Origin: Bacillus sanguinis
GTDB taxonomy: Bacteria; Bacillota; Bacilli; Bacillales; Bacillaceae_G
Assembly (NCBI RefSeq): GCF_018332475.1
Contig: NZ_BOQB01000047.1
Coordinates: 1 to 39,678, forward strand
Direction: 5' to 3'
DNA length: 39,678 bases
Shown piece by piece: positions 8,224 through 19,306 of this stretch. Position numbers and translations under genes: made by a program. Numbering within the stretch: position 1 is the first letter of the stretch; each line of letters opens with the position of its first letter. Below the pieces are notes generated by a model, which worked only from the letters and a program-made list of their open reading frames with translations, searched no databases and had not been told where the DNA came from.

Positions 8224-9232
8224 CTATATATCTTGCATATAAACGTTTTGCCACATTTATATCATTCGTCCCATGAATAAACGCCCTACCATCTGTAAAT
8301 AAAACAAAACGAAATTCATCTACCAGAAACGATACTAAATACGGAGTAGCTTTTACATCCACACTTCTTTGTAAGCGCTTTTTAATTTCTTCTAAATTAA
8401 ATTCATTCCGCACACCTGGACGAATTTGTACTGTATTTCGCCCACATAACACTTCTGTTTTTGTTTGTGCTTCAAACGTTAAACTCGGGTATGTACGTAA
8501 TCTTCCGCAAGATAAACACGTGTCTTTTTTCTGTCTATTCACTTTAAATGCCATCTGTTGATTATTCCAAAGATCAAACGATAACATCGTTTCACGAAGC
8601 GCCCCATAGTCTTCTACTAATATTTTCAATGCTTCCGTTATTTGATGCGCAACTACTAATTGCACCGCTGGCTGTATAATACCGGCTGTATCACATGTTG
8701 CTCCGCTCGCCGGATGCTCCATTAAACAGCGGAAACACGGTGTTTTCCCTGGTAAAATTGTATACGTAACGCCGTAACTTCCAACGCATCCACCATATAT
8801 CCATGGAACATTATACTTTTGTGAAATATCATTAATAAGAAGACGCGTTTCAAAATTATCTGTCGCATCTAATATTAAATCTACATCATTCACTAGTTCT
8901 TCCATTTCTTGCACAGTTACATCGGTCACAACCGGATTTATTTTCACCTCAGAATTAATTGCTTTTAAATGTTCTGCTGCCGCTATAGCCTTCGGTTTAT
9001 ACTGCTTTGCATCTTCTTCCGTATATAATTGTTGCCTTTGTAAATTGCTCCATTCTACATAATCACGATCCGCAATCGTTACTTTTCCGACACCTGCTCT
9101 AACAATTGCTTCCGCATTCGCCGCACCAAGAGCACCAGCGCCGATAATAAGCACATGCTTCTCTTTTATTTTTCGCTGCCCTTCTTCTCCAACACCAGGA
9201 AATAATATTTGTCTTGAATATCGCTCCTGCAT
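8219..9232 (-). CDS. moeB: Molybdopterin-synthase adenylyltransferase MoeB
   Basis: An E1-like enzyme that adenylates the MoaD C-terminus. From MQERYSRQILFPGVGEEGQ it shows the nucleotide loop GAGALG (31-36), DRDYVEWSNLQRQ, the DATDNFETR segment, and two zinc CxxC pairs (CFRC and CLSC). The 337-residue length includes a C-terminal extension beyond the zinc pair, without a rhodanese domain. It lies 16 nt after moaA, forming a moaA-moeB operon. The family also includes ThiF; location next to moaA favours MoeB. Confidence 0.88.
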   Translation of the reverse strand: MQERYSRQILFPGVGEEGQRKIKEKHVLIIGAGALGAANAEAIVRAGVGKVTIADRDYVEWSNLQRQQLYTEEDAKQYKPKAIAAAEHLKAINSEVKINPVVTDVTVQEMEELVNDVDLILDATDNFETRLLINDISQKYNVPWIYGGCVGSYGVTYTILPGKTPCFRCLMEHPASGATCDTAGIIQPAVQLVVAHQITEALKILVEDYGALRETMLSFDLWNNQQMAFKVNRQKKDTCLSCGRLRTYPSLTFEAQTKTEVLCGRNTVQIRPGVRNEFNLEEIKKRLQRSVDVKATPYLVSFLVDEFRFVLFTDGRAFIHGTNDINVAKRLYARYIG

Positions 9233-9248
9233 ACGATAGCCCCCTTTC

Positions 9249-10262
9249 TTATCCTCCTATATAAGACATTTCAATTTTCGGACGATTTTTTGCACTTTCT
9301 TCTGTCCGTTCATCCGAATACCTATCTTTTCTATTCATCCATACATCTTGTATAACACTTACTAACTCATCGTCCGAAAGATTCCCTCTAAGAAGTTCCC
9401 TTATATCGAGTCCTTCAGTCGCAAATAAGCAAGTATAAAACTTTCCATCTGCCGAGATTCTCGCTCTCGTACAGGAGGAACAAAATGACTCTGAAACAGA
9501 AGTAATAAAACCGACTTCGACGTTTGTTCCAACGTAACGATATCGCTTCGCAACTTCACCAAAATAATGCGCTTCAGCTGGCTCAAGCGGATACACGCTA
9601 TGAATCATCTCAATTAACTTTCGCTTTGTAACGACTTGATCAAAGTTCCATCCATTTGTACTACCAACATCCATAAACTCAATAAACCTCAGCGTGATTC
9701 CTTGCTCTTTAAAATAAGCAGCCATCGGAAGTACTTGATGGTCGTTCATCCCTTTTTTCACAACCATATTTACCTTTACATCAAGCCCGGCCTCTTTTGC
9801 AGCCATAATTCCCTTTATAACAGGTTTCGTATTAATATTTCGACCATTAATATCCTTAAATACATCGTCATCTATTGCATCTAAACTAACATTTACTCTA
9901 TGTAATCCAGCTTCTTTTAATGCTTTTGCTTGTTTTGTTAAATGAATCGCATTTGTCGTTAACCCTATATCTATTAACCCATCAATTTTCACGAGACGTG
10001 CAATAAGCTTTGTTAAATCTTTACGAAGCAGCGGCTCGCCACCAGTAAGTCTAATTTTTCGTACACCGATGCTAACAAATAGTTTTGCCAAACGCTCAAT
10101 TTCATCAAACGTCAGTAAAAACTCATCTTTCAAAAAAGCATAATCTGGCCCAAACACTTCCGCTGGCATACAATATGTACATCTAAAATTGCAACGATCA
10201 ATGACAGATATGCGCAAATCTTGAAGTGGGCGTCCAAAAAAATCTGTAACCATCTCCTGCAT
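9249..10262 (-). CDS. moaA: GTP 3',8-cyclase MoaA (radical SAM)
   Basis: The first enzyme of Mo-cofactor synthesis. The radical SAM cluster motif is CNFRCTYC (Cys24, 28, 31 counting from ATG 10262). The second C-terminal [4Fe-4S] site is FCSSC plus a later Cys in FYTCLF, and the catalytic C-terminal Gly-Gly is present (SYIGG). [10 protein letters not shown] is the SAM-binding GGE motif. ATG 10262 was chosen because GGAGG lies 6 nt upstream; the in-frame GTG at 10268 overlaps that site. The product is 337 residues. Confidence 0.94.
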   Translation of the reverse strand: MQEMVTDFFGRPLQDLRISVIDRCNFRCTYCMPAEVFGPDYAFLKDEFLLTFDEIERLAKLFVSIGVRKIRLTGGEPLLRKDLTKLIARLVKIDGLIDIGLTTNAIHLTKQAKALKEAGLHRVNVSLDAIDDDVFKDINGRNINTKPVIKGIMAAKEAGLDVKVNMVVKKGMNDHQVLPMAAYFKEQGITLRFIEFMDVGSTNGWNFDQVVTKRKLIEMIHSVYPLEPAEAHYFGEVAKRYRYVGTNVEVGFITSVSESFCSSCTRARISADGKFYTCLFATEGLDIRELLRGNLSDDELVSVIQDVWMNRKDRYSDERTEESAKNRPKIEMSYIGG

Positions 10263-10399
10263 CGCCACCCTCCCTTTCTGCCAAATTTCTTTCTTTTCAT
10301 TCTATTATAATATATTTTCGAACTGCGATGTTTTTGCTCATGTGAATAAAGTAAAACTTTCCTAATCAATGAGACTATATACAAATAAGGAGATAAAAA

Positions 10400-10429
10400 A
10401 CCTTGAAGCATAAAAGCCCCAAGGTTTTC
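10400..10429 (-). terminator. Terminator of the bcl gene
   Basis: On the minus strand AAACCTTGGGGC pairs with GCTTCAAGGTTT (12 pairs, two wobbles) and is followed by T residues, just after the stop codon. Confidence 0.8.
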
Positions 10430-10435
10430 TTCTTA

Positions 10436-13321
<2,886 letters not shown>

Positions 13322-13425
13322 ACTTTCACCACCTACAAACGATCTTTTTCATACTACATAAACTACTTCTTCTTAATCTATTTAAAAAAATAATCTCCAA
13401 GACTATTTTATTTTAAATAATAAAA

Positions 13426-13450
13426 ACTCCCTTAATTCCTTAAGGGAGTC
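13426..13450 (-). terminator. Terminator of the 13440 GerP-like gene
   Basis: ACTCCCTTAA and TTAAGGGAGT form a 10-bp stem with a 4-nt loop, followed on the minus strand by TTTTTATTAT. It overlaps the end of the coding region. Confidence 0.8.
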
Positions 13451-13763
13451 CAGCAGTTGAATCCAAATTATCTGTATTTGGGACAGCTTGCGCTATACCC
13501 GATGTATTTACACTTTGCCCCATGTTTGTTCCTGGTACAGTACCAGCAGGAGTACCTCTTGTATATGTTGTCGTCACAGAATCTCCTGGCTGTAAACAAA
13601 GCTTTGTCTCCGTCCCTATTACTGTAACAACATCAATCCAAGTGCACCCCATGGAACCACTATACGATTTCGTAGCAGTAAATGAAGTATCACTCAAATT
13701 ATCACCGGTAAATATATTACCAGTGTTATTCACAATAACAAATTCTTTTATATGAGCAGGCAT
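13440..13763 (-). CDS. GerPA/GerPF-like spore protein
   Basis: A 107-residue protein. Its N-terminal half (IVNNTGNIFTGDNL, TATKSYSGSMG) follows the GerPA/GerPF pattern of an N-terminal strand, GD, then SK-Y-GSG. Typical family members are about 70-75 residues; this one has an extra C-terminal 45 residues (CLQPGDSVTTTYTRGTPAG and beyond) of low complexity, rich in Thr, Gly, Pro and Asn. In B. cereus GerP proteins affect coat permeability to germinants. It lies 20 nt after the next GerP-like gene and upstream of bcl, pointing to spore surface or coat. Family call is by pattern, not alignment. Confidence 0.6.
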   Translation of the reverse strand: MPAHIKEFVIVNNTGNIFTGDNLSDTSFTATKSYSGSMGCTWIDVVTVIGTETKLCLQPGDSVTTTYTRGTPAGTVPGTNMGQSVNTSGIAQAVPNTDNLDSTAGLP

Positions 13764-13783
13764 AATAACACTCTACCTTTCCT

Positions 13784-14008
13784 CTATGAACCTAATGTAC
13801 GTGTACTCGTTGCTAATGGCGGCAGGAACACTGATGTCCGAATTAAAGCTTCTGACTGTCTTTTCCCATTTAAAAAAATAGCCGCACTCGAACCTCCAGC
13901 ACCTGCATATATTTTTGCTACAGCTAAAGGTGAGATATCATAACAATCGCCAACATTAACAGCCCCTGTATTATTAATAATTTTTACTTTCCGCAAATTA
14001 ATCCCCAT
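13784..14008 (-). CDS. GerPA/GerPF-like spore protein
   Basis: A 74-residue protein. VKIINNTGAVNVGDCYDISP followed by AKIYAGAGGSSA fits the GerPF pattern GD-Y-ISP-(S/A)K-Y-GAG. The C-terminal part (SEALIRTSVFLPPLATSTRTLGS) is not typical. It shares the INNTG opening with the 13440 gene, so the two may be old duplicates. A possible mother-cell -10 (CATACAGT on the minus strand, 14029-14036) lies about 20 nt upstream of the start codon. Confidence 0.6.
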   Translation of the reverse strand: MGINLRKVKIINNTGAVNVGDCYDISPLAVAKIYAGAGGSSAAIFLNGKRQSEALIRTSVFLPPLATSTRTLGS

Positions 14009-14028
14009 TTACCTATCCCCCTTTTGTA

Positions 14029-14036
14029 CACTGTAT
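14029..14036 (-). promoter_or_regulatory. Possible sigma E/K -10 element
   Basis: CATACAGT on the minus strand resembles the sigma E -10 consensus CATACANT. I could not see a matching -35 at the right distance, so this is weak. Confidence 0.25.
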
Positions 14037-14048
14037 GCAAAAGAAAAA

Positions 14049-14078
14049 AACTTGAAACAAACACGTTTCAAGTTTTTT
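14049..14078 (-). terminator. Terminator of the rhodanese gene (bidirectional)
   Basis: CTTGAAAC (14051-14058) and GTTTCAAG (14065-14072) with A tract on the left and T6 on the right; it follows the rhodanese stop on the minus strand. Confidence 0.8.
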
Positions 14079-14085
14079 AAGCTAC

Positions 14086-14391
14086 TTATTTCGTTTCACC
14101 TTCATATTGAAGCATACCGCCAACCATGTTCATTGTTTTAAATCCTTGCTCATTTAAATAATGACATACATTTTCACTGCGCATTCCCGAACGACAAATA
14201 AAGATATATTCATTCTCTTTATCAAAGAAATCTACTTTATTTGGGATATCGCCCATTTTAATATGTACAGCTTCTGGAATTTTCCCTGCTGCTACTTCTT
14301 CATCTTCCCTTACGTCTACTAAAAATAACGTTTCACCATTTTCTAAACGTTCTTGCACTTCTTCTGTAGTAATTGTTTTAACTTCTGTCAT
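14086..14391 (-). CDS. Single-domain rhodanese-like sulfurtransferase
   Basis: A 101-residue single rhodanese domain. The active-site loop is CRSGMR with nucleophile Cys66 (FICRSGMRS), preceded by FLVDVRE near residues 23-29 and HIKMGDIP near 43-50, all standard for the family. Such proteins move sulfane sulfur via a cysteine persulfide; the acceptor cannot be named from sequence. It appears monocistronic with its own terminator, and is not in an operon with the Mo-cofactor genes although sulfur transfer to MoaD is one possible role. Confidence 0.85.
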   Translation of the reverse strand: MTEVKTITTEEVQERLENGETLFLVDVREDEEVAAGKIPEAVHIKMGDIPNKVDFFDKENEYIFICRSGMRSENVCHYLNEQGFKTMNMVGGMLQYEGETK

Positions 14392-14583
14392 ATGTCGTTC
14401 CTCCTTATATACAATAAAACCTTTAGTTTCTTCTTTAAATAATCATTTCTAATCAATTTTAGCATGCGAAAGAAAGAACGCAAAGAATGGAAATTTATTT
14501 CTCAATTTTTCCGCAAAACTTATTCTTTACAAACATAACTCGTGCATTGTATCCTCAATATACTTGTTTTATGAAAGGAGCCA

Positions 14584-14772
14584 ATGAAAATGACACTTTT
14601 TCTTTTCATTACGGGCATCATTTTCTTAATCGCTGCAATTATTGCTCTTAGTATGAAAAATAATAAAAAGATAAAATCGCCACAAGAAATATCATTCTTA
14701 TTTTTATTACTTAGTATAGCGTTCTTCGGTATAGCAATTGCCACATATATTTTCCGTCTACAAATCATGTAA
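14584..14772 (+). CDS. Small two-helix membrane protein
   Basis: A 62-residue protein with two hydrophobic helices (TLFLFITGIIFLIAAIIALS near 4-23 and FLFLLLSIAFFGIAIATYIF near 38-57) joined by a basic linker MKNNKKIKSPQE. AAAGGAG precedes ATG at good spacing and a terminator follows. I do not recognise the family; function unknown. Confidence 0.65.
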   Translation: MKMTLFLFITGIIFLIAAIIALSMKNNKKIKSPQEISFLFLLLSIAFFGIAIATYIFRLQIM

Positions 14773-14773
14773 A

Positions 14774-14812
14774 AAAAGGTGCCTACTACATACATTGCAC
14801 CTTTTTCACACC
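14774..14812. terminator. Terminator between the small membrane protein and the MetX-like gene
   Basis: AAAAAGGTGC and GCACCTTTTT enclose a 14-nt loop. A and T tracts on both sides allow action in both directions. Confidence 0.65.
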
Positions 14813-14821
14813 ATTTATTTT

Positions 14822-15946
14822 CTACACAAAACTAGATACTTTCCGATTTAAAAATTCATACACCTTTTTTTCAAATAAATGAATATCAAATGCTCCCGCC
14901 ATATGCCCATTTATACTTTCTATCTCATATACTTCTGCATACTTCCCTTGTTTTTGCAACATGTCTACCATTTTATAATTATAACGTGACGGCTGAAGCA
15001 AATCTTGTTTACACGGAATCATAAGTACATTTGCTTCTATATTAGACAGTGCCTCTTCTAAAGACGAAAATCCATGCGCAATATCATGTAATAAAACTGC
15101 TTTCGCAGTGTATATCCACGAATTTGCATCTACTAACTCTATACTTCTATATGTCACTTTATTTATTTCTTTCTCAAATGACGTTAATGTAGAAACCTTT
15201 TCATAAGGGTCTACTTCTATACTATTACGAGGGAATGTTGTTTCATAAAAGCGCTCATCAAACGCGTTCATAAACATCATTCTATTTGCTAAATGAAGCC
15301 CCTTCATTGGCTGCTCTTCTCCATATTCCCCCCCCTTCCAACTTGGATCCAGCCGGATAGCCTCAATTGCATTTTGCGCTACATTTACCGACGTAATAAT
15401 TGGATTTTGCGGATTCGTAATAACACCAATCATTCGCTCTACCATATGAGGATAATGAACAGCCCATTGCTGCGCAATCATCCCGCCGGCTGACGGCCCC
15501 ATTACAGCATGTAACCTTACGATTCCCATATCTTTTATTAACTCATATTGCATACGAGCTACATCAAGAAATGTAAAAACCGGAAAATCCATCGCATATT
15601 CATCTCCAGTTTTCGGATCAATTGATTTCGGTCCTATTGTAATTACACAAGGGTTCTTTACCTGCACATTACAAATATTATCAGTGCATATAACAAAGTA
15701 TTTATTTGTATCAATTGCTTTTCCAGGCCCAATTAAACCATCCCACCAACCAGACTCTTCATCATGCGCTGTATATTTTCCTGCCGCATGACTAGTTGCA
15801 CTAAAATAATGACAAACCAAAATCGCATTTGACCTTTCTCTATTTAAAGTACCATACGTCTCATACCCCATTTGAACAGGAATTTCCCTACCATTTCCAA
15901 ATGTAAATTCTTTTAAAATAAACTTCTCTTTTTTTACAATTTGCAC
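14822..15946 (-). CDS. MetX-like alpha/beta-hydrolase (homoserine acetyltransferase family)
   Basis: A 374-residue alpha/beta-hydrolase of the homoserine O-acetyltransferase superfamily, shown by QMGYETYGTLN, ESGWWDGLIGPGKAID, and the C-terminal INGHMAGAFD with the catalytic His. The nucleophile elbow reads GPSAGG (residues 150-155, Ser152), whereas classical MetX has GGSMGG; a probable catalytic Asp is in IPCKQDLLQP. No methionine genes are adjacent and it stands alone, so true MetX activity is uncertain. GTG start behind AAGGAGA. It may be a hydrolase or acyltransferase with another substrate. Confidence 0.8.
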   Translation of the reverse strand: MQIVKKEKFILKEFTFGNGREIPVQMGYETYGTLNRERSNAILVCHYFSATSHAAGKYTAHDEESGWWDGLIGPGKAIDTNKYFVICTDNICNVQVKNPCVITIGPKSIDPKTGDEYAMDFPVFTFLDVARMQYELIKDMGIVRLHAVMGPSAGGMIAQQWAVHYPHMVERMIGVITNPQNPIITSVNVAQNAIEAIRLDPSWKGGEYGEEQPMKGLHLANRMMFMNAFDERFYETTFPRNSIEVDPYEKVSTLTSFEKEINKVTYRSIELVDANSWIYTAKAVLLHDIAHGFSSLEEALSNIEANVLMIPCKQDLLQPSRYNYKMVDMLQKQGKYAEVYEIESINGHMAGAFDIHLFEKKVYEFLNRKVSSFV

Positions 15947-16035
15947 AGACTCTCCTTCTTCCCGTTATAGTATGAACTGCTTACTACATGTTTTTTTCTA
16001 TGCAAACCAAACTCCTTCTTCTTTTCATAAATAAA

Positions 16036-16065
16036 TGAATAATATACAAAATTAGCCACAAAATA
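16036..16065 (+). promoter_or_regulatory. Probable sigma G promoter of the gerI operon
   Basis: TGAATA (16036-16041) matches the sigma G -35 consensus. After 17 nt, CAAAATA (16059-16065) matches CATAATA in six of seven positions. It lies about 35 nt upstream of the gerIA start, fitting forespore expression of germinant receptors. Confidence 0.5.
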
Positions 16066-16098
16066 GCACTATATTACACAATCAAAGAGGGAATACAT

Positions 16099-18189
16099 AT
16101 GATTTGGAATTGGCTACGTAAGAAAAAAAAATCAAATACAACAGAGAAAAACGAAACAGATAACTCGGAGCAACAACCTAGTAATCAAGAGGATGATAAC
16201 AAAGAACAGACTAGAAGTATGAAACATAATAAAGGTAACAATAGCGAGCAACAAAAAGAAGAAAACGAAGATTCTTCTACGGATAAGCAGCAACAACAAC
16301 ATTCTAAGCAAAACGACTCAGATCAGGATAAACAGCAACATTCTAAGCAAAACAACTCGAATCAGGATAAACAGCAACATTCTAAGCAAAGCGACTCGAA
16401 TCAAGATAAACAACAAAGTTCTCAACAAGATGACTCGAATCAAGATAAACAACAAAGCTCTAAGCAAGATAATTCGAATCAGGATAAACAACAAAGCTCT
16501 CAACAAGATGATTCAAATCAGGATAAACAGCAAAGTTCTAAGCAAAACGACTCGAATCAGGATAAACAGCAACATTCTAAGCAAAGCGACTCGAATCAAG
16601 ATAAACAGCAAAGTTCTCAACAGGATAACTCGGAGCAAAATCAACAGCAAAACTCTAAACAAGATAACTCAGATCAAAATCAACAGCAAAACTCTGGAAA
16701 TAATAGTATTTATGATTTTACGAAACCAGAAAAAGACCGCATTCATTCTCTACAAGATTTAATAGAGAAGCTCAAAAGGTCTAGTGATTTTGTTAATTAC
16801 CATACATCTGACGATGAAACGATGCCTTATTGGATTTCTTACTATCGTCCTTCACTTGATGGAGAGAAATTGCAAAAGTATTTAATGCCTACTCTTTTAG
16901 AACGACCTAACGCATCACTAGAAGAGCTGAAAGAACATATTCCAATGAGCGGCATTACAATTACGAACGATTTACAAAAAATTGAGGACATGGTTTTAAA
17001 GGGGCATGCGATTGTTCAAGTAAATCAACAAGATCAAAAGTGTATGCTTGCAAATATTGCAATTGATAATTATCGTGCACCAACTCCTCCATTAAACGAA
17101 TCGACTGTTATTGGTCCGCAAGAGGGGTTCGTAGAGGATATTGATACAAATATTAATTTAGTTCGAAAACGCCTTCCAGTTTTAGATTTACAAACAAAAG
17201 AAATGATCATCGGTGAGTTTTCAAAAACAAAAGTTGTCATGATGTATTTAGACAACCTCGCGGAAAAAGATAATGTAGATTTTCTAGAGGAGTCTTTACG
17301 TGCTCTTGAATATGATCAAATTAATGATAGTGCCTATATACAAGAATTGATGGGAGAAAAGTCGATTTTCCCTCTCTATATCAATACAGAACGCACTGAT
17401 AGAGTTACAAAAGCACTCATTGATGGGAAAATCGCCATTTTTGTGGATGGTTCTCCAAGTGTTTTACTAACACCTGTATCCTATTTCGATTTTTTCATTT
17501 CACCAGAAGACTATAATGTCTCTTGGCTATACGCTACATTTTCAAGGATTTTAAGATTAATCGCCGTTCTATTTTCAATCTGTGCTACACCGTTATATGT
17601 TGCAGTTTTAAATTATCATTATGAACTGATTCCGAGTGATTTACTTGAAACTTTAATTTTATCAAGGGCACAAGTACCCTTCCCACCTTTAATTGAAGCA
17701 CTCTTTTTAGAACTCGCAATCGACTTATTGAGAGAAGCTGGTGCGAGGTTACCGATGAAAGTTGGTCAAACGCTCGGTATTGTAGGCGGTATCGTAATCG
17801 GACAAGCATCTGTACAAGCTGGTTTAACGAGTAACATTTTATTAATTATCGTTGCTTTATCAGCACTCGCTTCCTTTATTACACCTATTTATAAAATGGG
17901 TAATGCGGTTCGATTACTACGCTTCCCGTTTCTCATATTTGCAGAAATAGGAGGACTTTTCGGGATTTCTCTTGGGTTTATCTTTTTATTTACTCATCTA
18001 TTTAGACTCACTTCCTTACGTAAGCCGTACGCTTTGTTTTATCCAACAAGACAACAATCTGTTAAAGATTCTTGGATTCGCTTTCCCTTAACAATGATTG
18101 ATACAAGAGATGTACAAGCAAGGCCACAACATGTAAAAAAATCAGCAAAAGGAATTTCAACAAAACATAGATCAGACTTCGATGATTAA
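16099..18189 (+). CDS. gerIA: Spore germinant receptor A subunit, GerI/GerH type
   Basis: A 696-residue GerA-family subunit in the spore inner membrane. Residues 1-66 are charged. Residues 68-197 are ten 13-residue repeats (consensus SSKQDDSNQDKQQ), the hydrophilic Q/S-rich extension I associate with GerIA of B. cereus and GerHA of B. anthracis. The rest is the Spore_GerA domain: cytosolic part to about residue 470, then membrane helices around RILRLIAVLFSICATPLYVA, the conserved PFPPLIEALFLELAIDLLRE, and IVGGIVIGQASVQAG. It starts behind AGAGGGA and is followed by B and C subunits. The inosine/amino-acid specificity of GerI is known for the family, not shown here. Confidence 0.85.
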   Translation: MIWNWLRKKKKSNTTEKNETDNSEQQPSNQEDDNKEQTRSMKHNKGNNSEQQKEENEDSSTDKQQQQHSKQNDSDQDKQQHSKQNNSNQDKQQHSKQSDSNQDKQQSSQQDDSNQDKQQSSKQDNSNQDKQQSSQQDDSNQDKQQSSKQNDSNQDKQQHSKQSDSNQDKQQSSQQDNSEQNQQQNSKQDNSDQNQQQNSGNNSIYDFTKPEKDRIHSLQDLIEKLKRSSDFVNYHTSDDETMPYWISYYRPSLDGEKLQKYLMPTLLERPNASLEELKEHIPMSGITITNDLQKIEDMVLKGHAIVQVNQQDQKCMLANIAIDNYRAPTPPLNESTVIGPQEGFVEDIDTNINLVRKRLPVLDLQTKEMIIGEFSKTKVVMMYLDNLAEKDNVDFLEESLRALEYDQINDSAYIQELMGEKSIFPLYINTERTDRVTKALIDGKIAIFVDGSPSVLLTPVSYFDFFISPEDYNVSWLYATFSRILRLIAVLFSICATPLYVAVLNYHYELIPSDLLETLILSRAQVPFPPLIEALFLELAIDLLREAGARLPMKVGQTLGIVGGIVIGQASVQAGLTSNILLIIVALSALASFITPIYKMGNAVRLLRFPFLIFAEIGGLFGISLGFIFLFTHLFRLTSLRKPYALFYPTRQQSVKDSWIRFPLTMIDTRDVQARPQHVKKSAKGISTKHRSDFDD
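16300..16689 (+). repeat. Ten tandem 39-bp units inside gerIA
   Basis: Exactly ten in-frame 39-bp units (13 codons each) cover 390 bp. Unit variants start HSKQ, SSKQ, SSQQ or NSKQ; the last two switch from DKQQ to NQQQ. The array is a plausible variable-number repeat. Confidence 0.9.
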
Positions 18190-18205
18190 GGAATGAGGTG
18201 CATTG

Positions 18206-19306
18206 ATGAGTAAAGTTCAAGAAAAATATCAAATATCTCCTGTCTTTGCTTTCTTCTTAATTCACGGTGCACAGTTTGGAGCTGGTGTTCTTGGCTTCGC
18301 TCGAATTACTGCCAAGGCCGCTGGATACGACGGCTGGATAGGCGTTCTAATCACAGGACTCTGTATCCATATTCTTATATGGATGATGTATTTTTCATTA
18401 AAAGAAACAAATGGAAATTTAATTGATTTACAAAGGCAAACGTTTGGAAAATGGATAGGGAATGTCTTTAATATCATCTTTGCAGCTTATTTTTTAATCG
18501 TCAGTATTTCGGTTATTCGAACGTATGTTGAAATTATTCAAGTATGGATGTTTCCAACTGCTTCCACGTGGATGTTAACACTCTTTTTATGCTTAGTTAG
18601 CTACTACATTATTTCTTCTGGTTTTCGTGTCATTACTGGCATTTGTGTTATCTCTGTTGGTGGTACAATTGGGTATTTATTTCTGAGCCTATTTGTTTTG
18701 AAATACTCGCATTGGGATAATGTACTCCCTATATTCACACATTCTTTTTCAGATATTTTAAAATCCGCTCAACTGTCAAACTACAGTATGACCGGTTTTG
18801 AGGTTTATCTCATGGTTTATCCGTTTGTAAAAAAACCTATGCAGTCTCATAAATACGCTCAATACGGAGCATTATTTTCAAACCTTCTATATATATTTAG
18901 TACCCTTTTAGCATTTACATTTTTTAGTGAGAAGCAATTGTTAAAAACAATATGGGCACAGCTTTCTATGACTCAAGTCATTCAATTACCATTTATAGAA
19001 AGACTCGAATATATTGCAATCTCAGGCTATGCACTTGTTATTATTACAAGTTTTATCCTTCCCTTGTGGGCAGCAACGAGAGCAACACATGAAATATTCC
19101 GTGTAAAACAAAGAGGTGTTTTAATCGCTTTTATCTTTATCACTCTCATTGTTTCACAGCTTTTAACAAACAGACATGATATTAATAATTTTATTAGTAA
19201 TGCATCAAAAGGTAGTTTTTGGCTCATTTATGTATACATCCCAATCCTATTTATTATTGTGTGGGTGAAAAGAAAATGGAAAAAATCAAAAACACAAGCA
19301 AATTAA
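18206..19306 (+). CDS. gerIB: Spore germinant receptor B subunit (GerB permease family)
   Basis: A 366-residue membrane protein with about ten helices, of the spore germination permease family related to amino acid/polyamine transporters. It opens VQEKYQISPVFAFFLIHGAQ with HGAQFGAGVLGF in helix 1, as in GerB subunits. ATG 18206 was preferred over TTG 18203 because GAGGTG is 5 nt upstream. It starts 16 nt after gerIA and its end overlaps gerIC, so the three are co-translated. The B subunit is thought to bind the germinant. Confidence 0.88.
   Translation: MSKVQEKYQISPVFAFFLIHGAQFGAGVLGFARITAKAAGYDGWIGVLITGLCIHILIWMMYFSLKETNGNLIDLQRQTFGKWIGNVFNIIFAAYFLIVSISVIRTYVEIIQVWMFPTASTWMLTLFLCLVSYYIISSGFRVITGICVISVGGTIGYLFLSLFVLKYSHWDNVLPIFTHSFSDILKSAQLSNYSMTGFEVYLMVYPFVKKPMQSHKYAQYGALFSNLLYIFSTLLAFTFFSEKQLLKTIWAQLSMTQVIQLPFIERLEYIAISGYALVIITSFILPLWAATRATHEIFRVKQRGVLIAFIFITLIVSQLLTNRHDINNFISNASKGSFWLIYVYIPILFIIVWVKRKWKKSKTQAN

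Noticed and set aside
16318-16762. Frames in both directions across the gerIA repeat tract
   Set aside because: Open only because the 39-bp repeats contain no stops in those frames; no binding sites.
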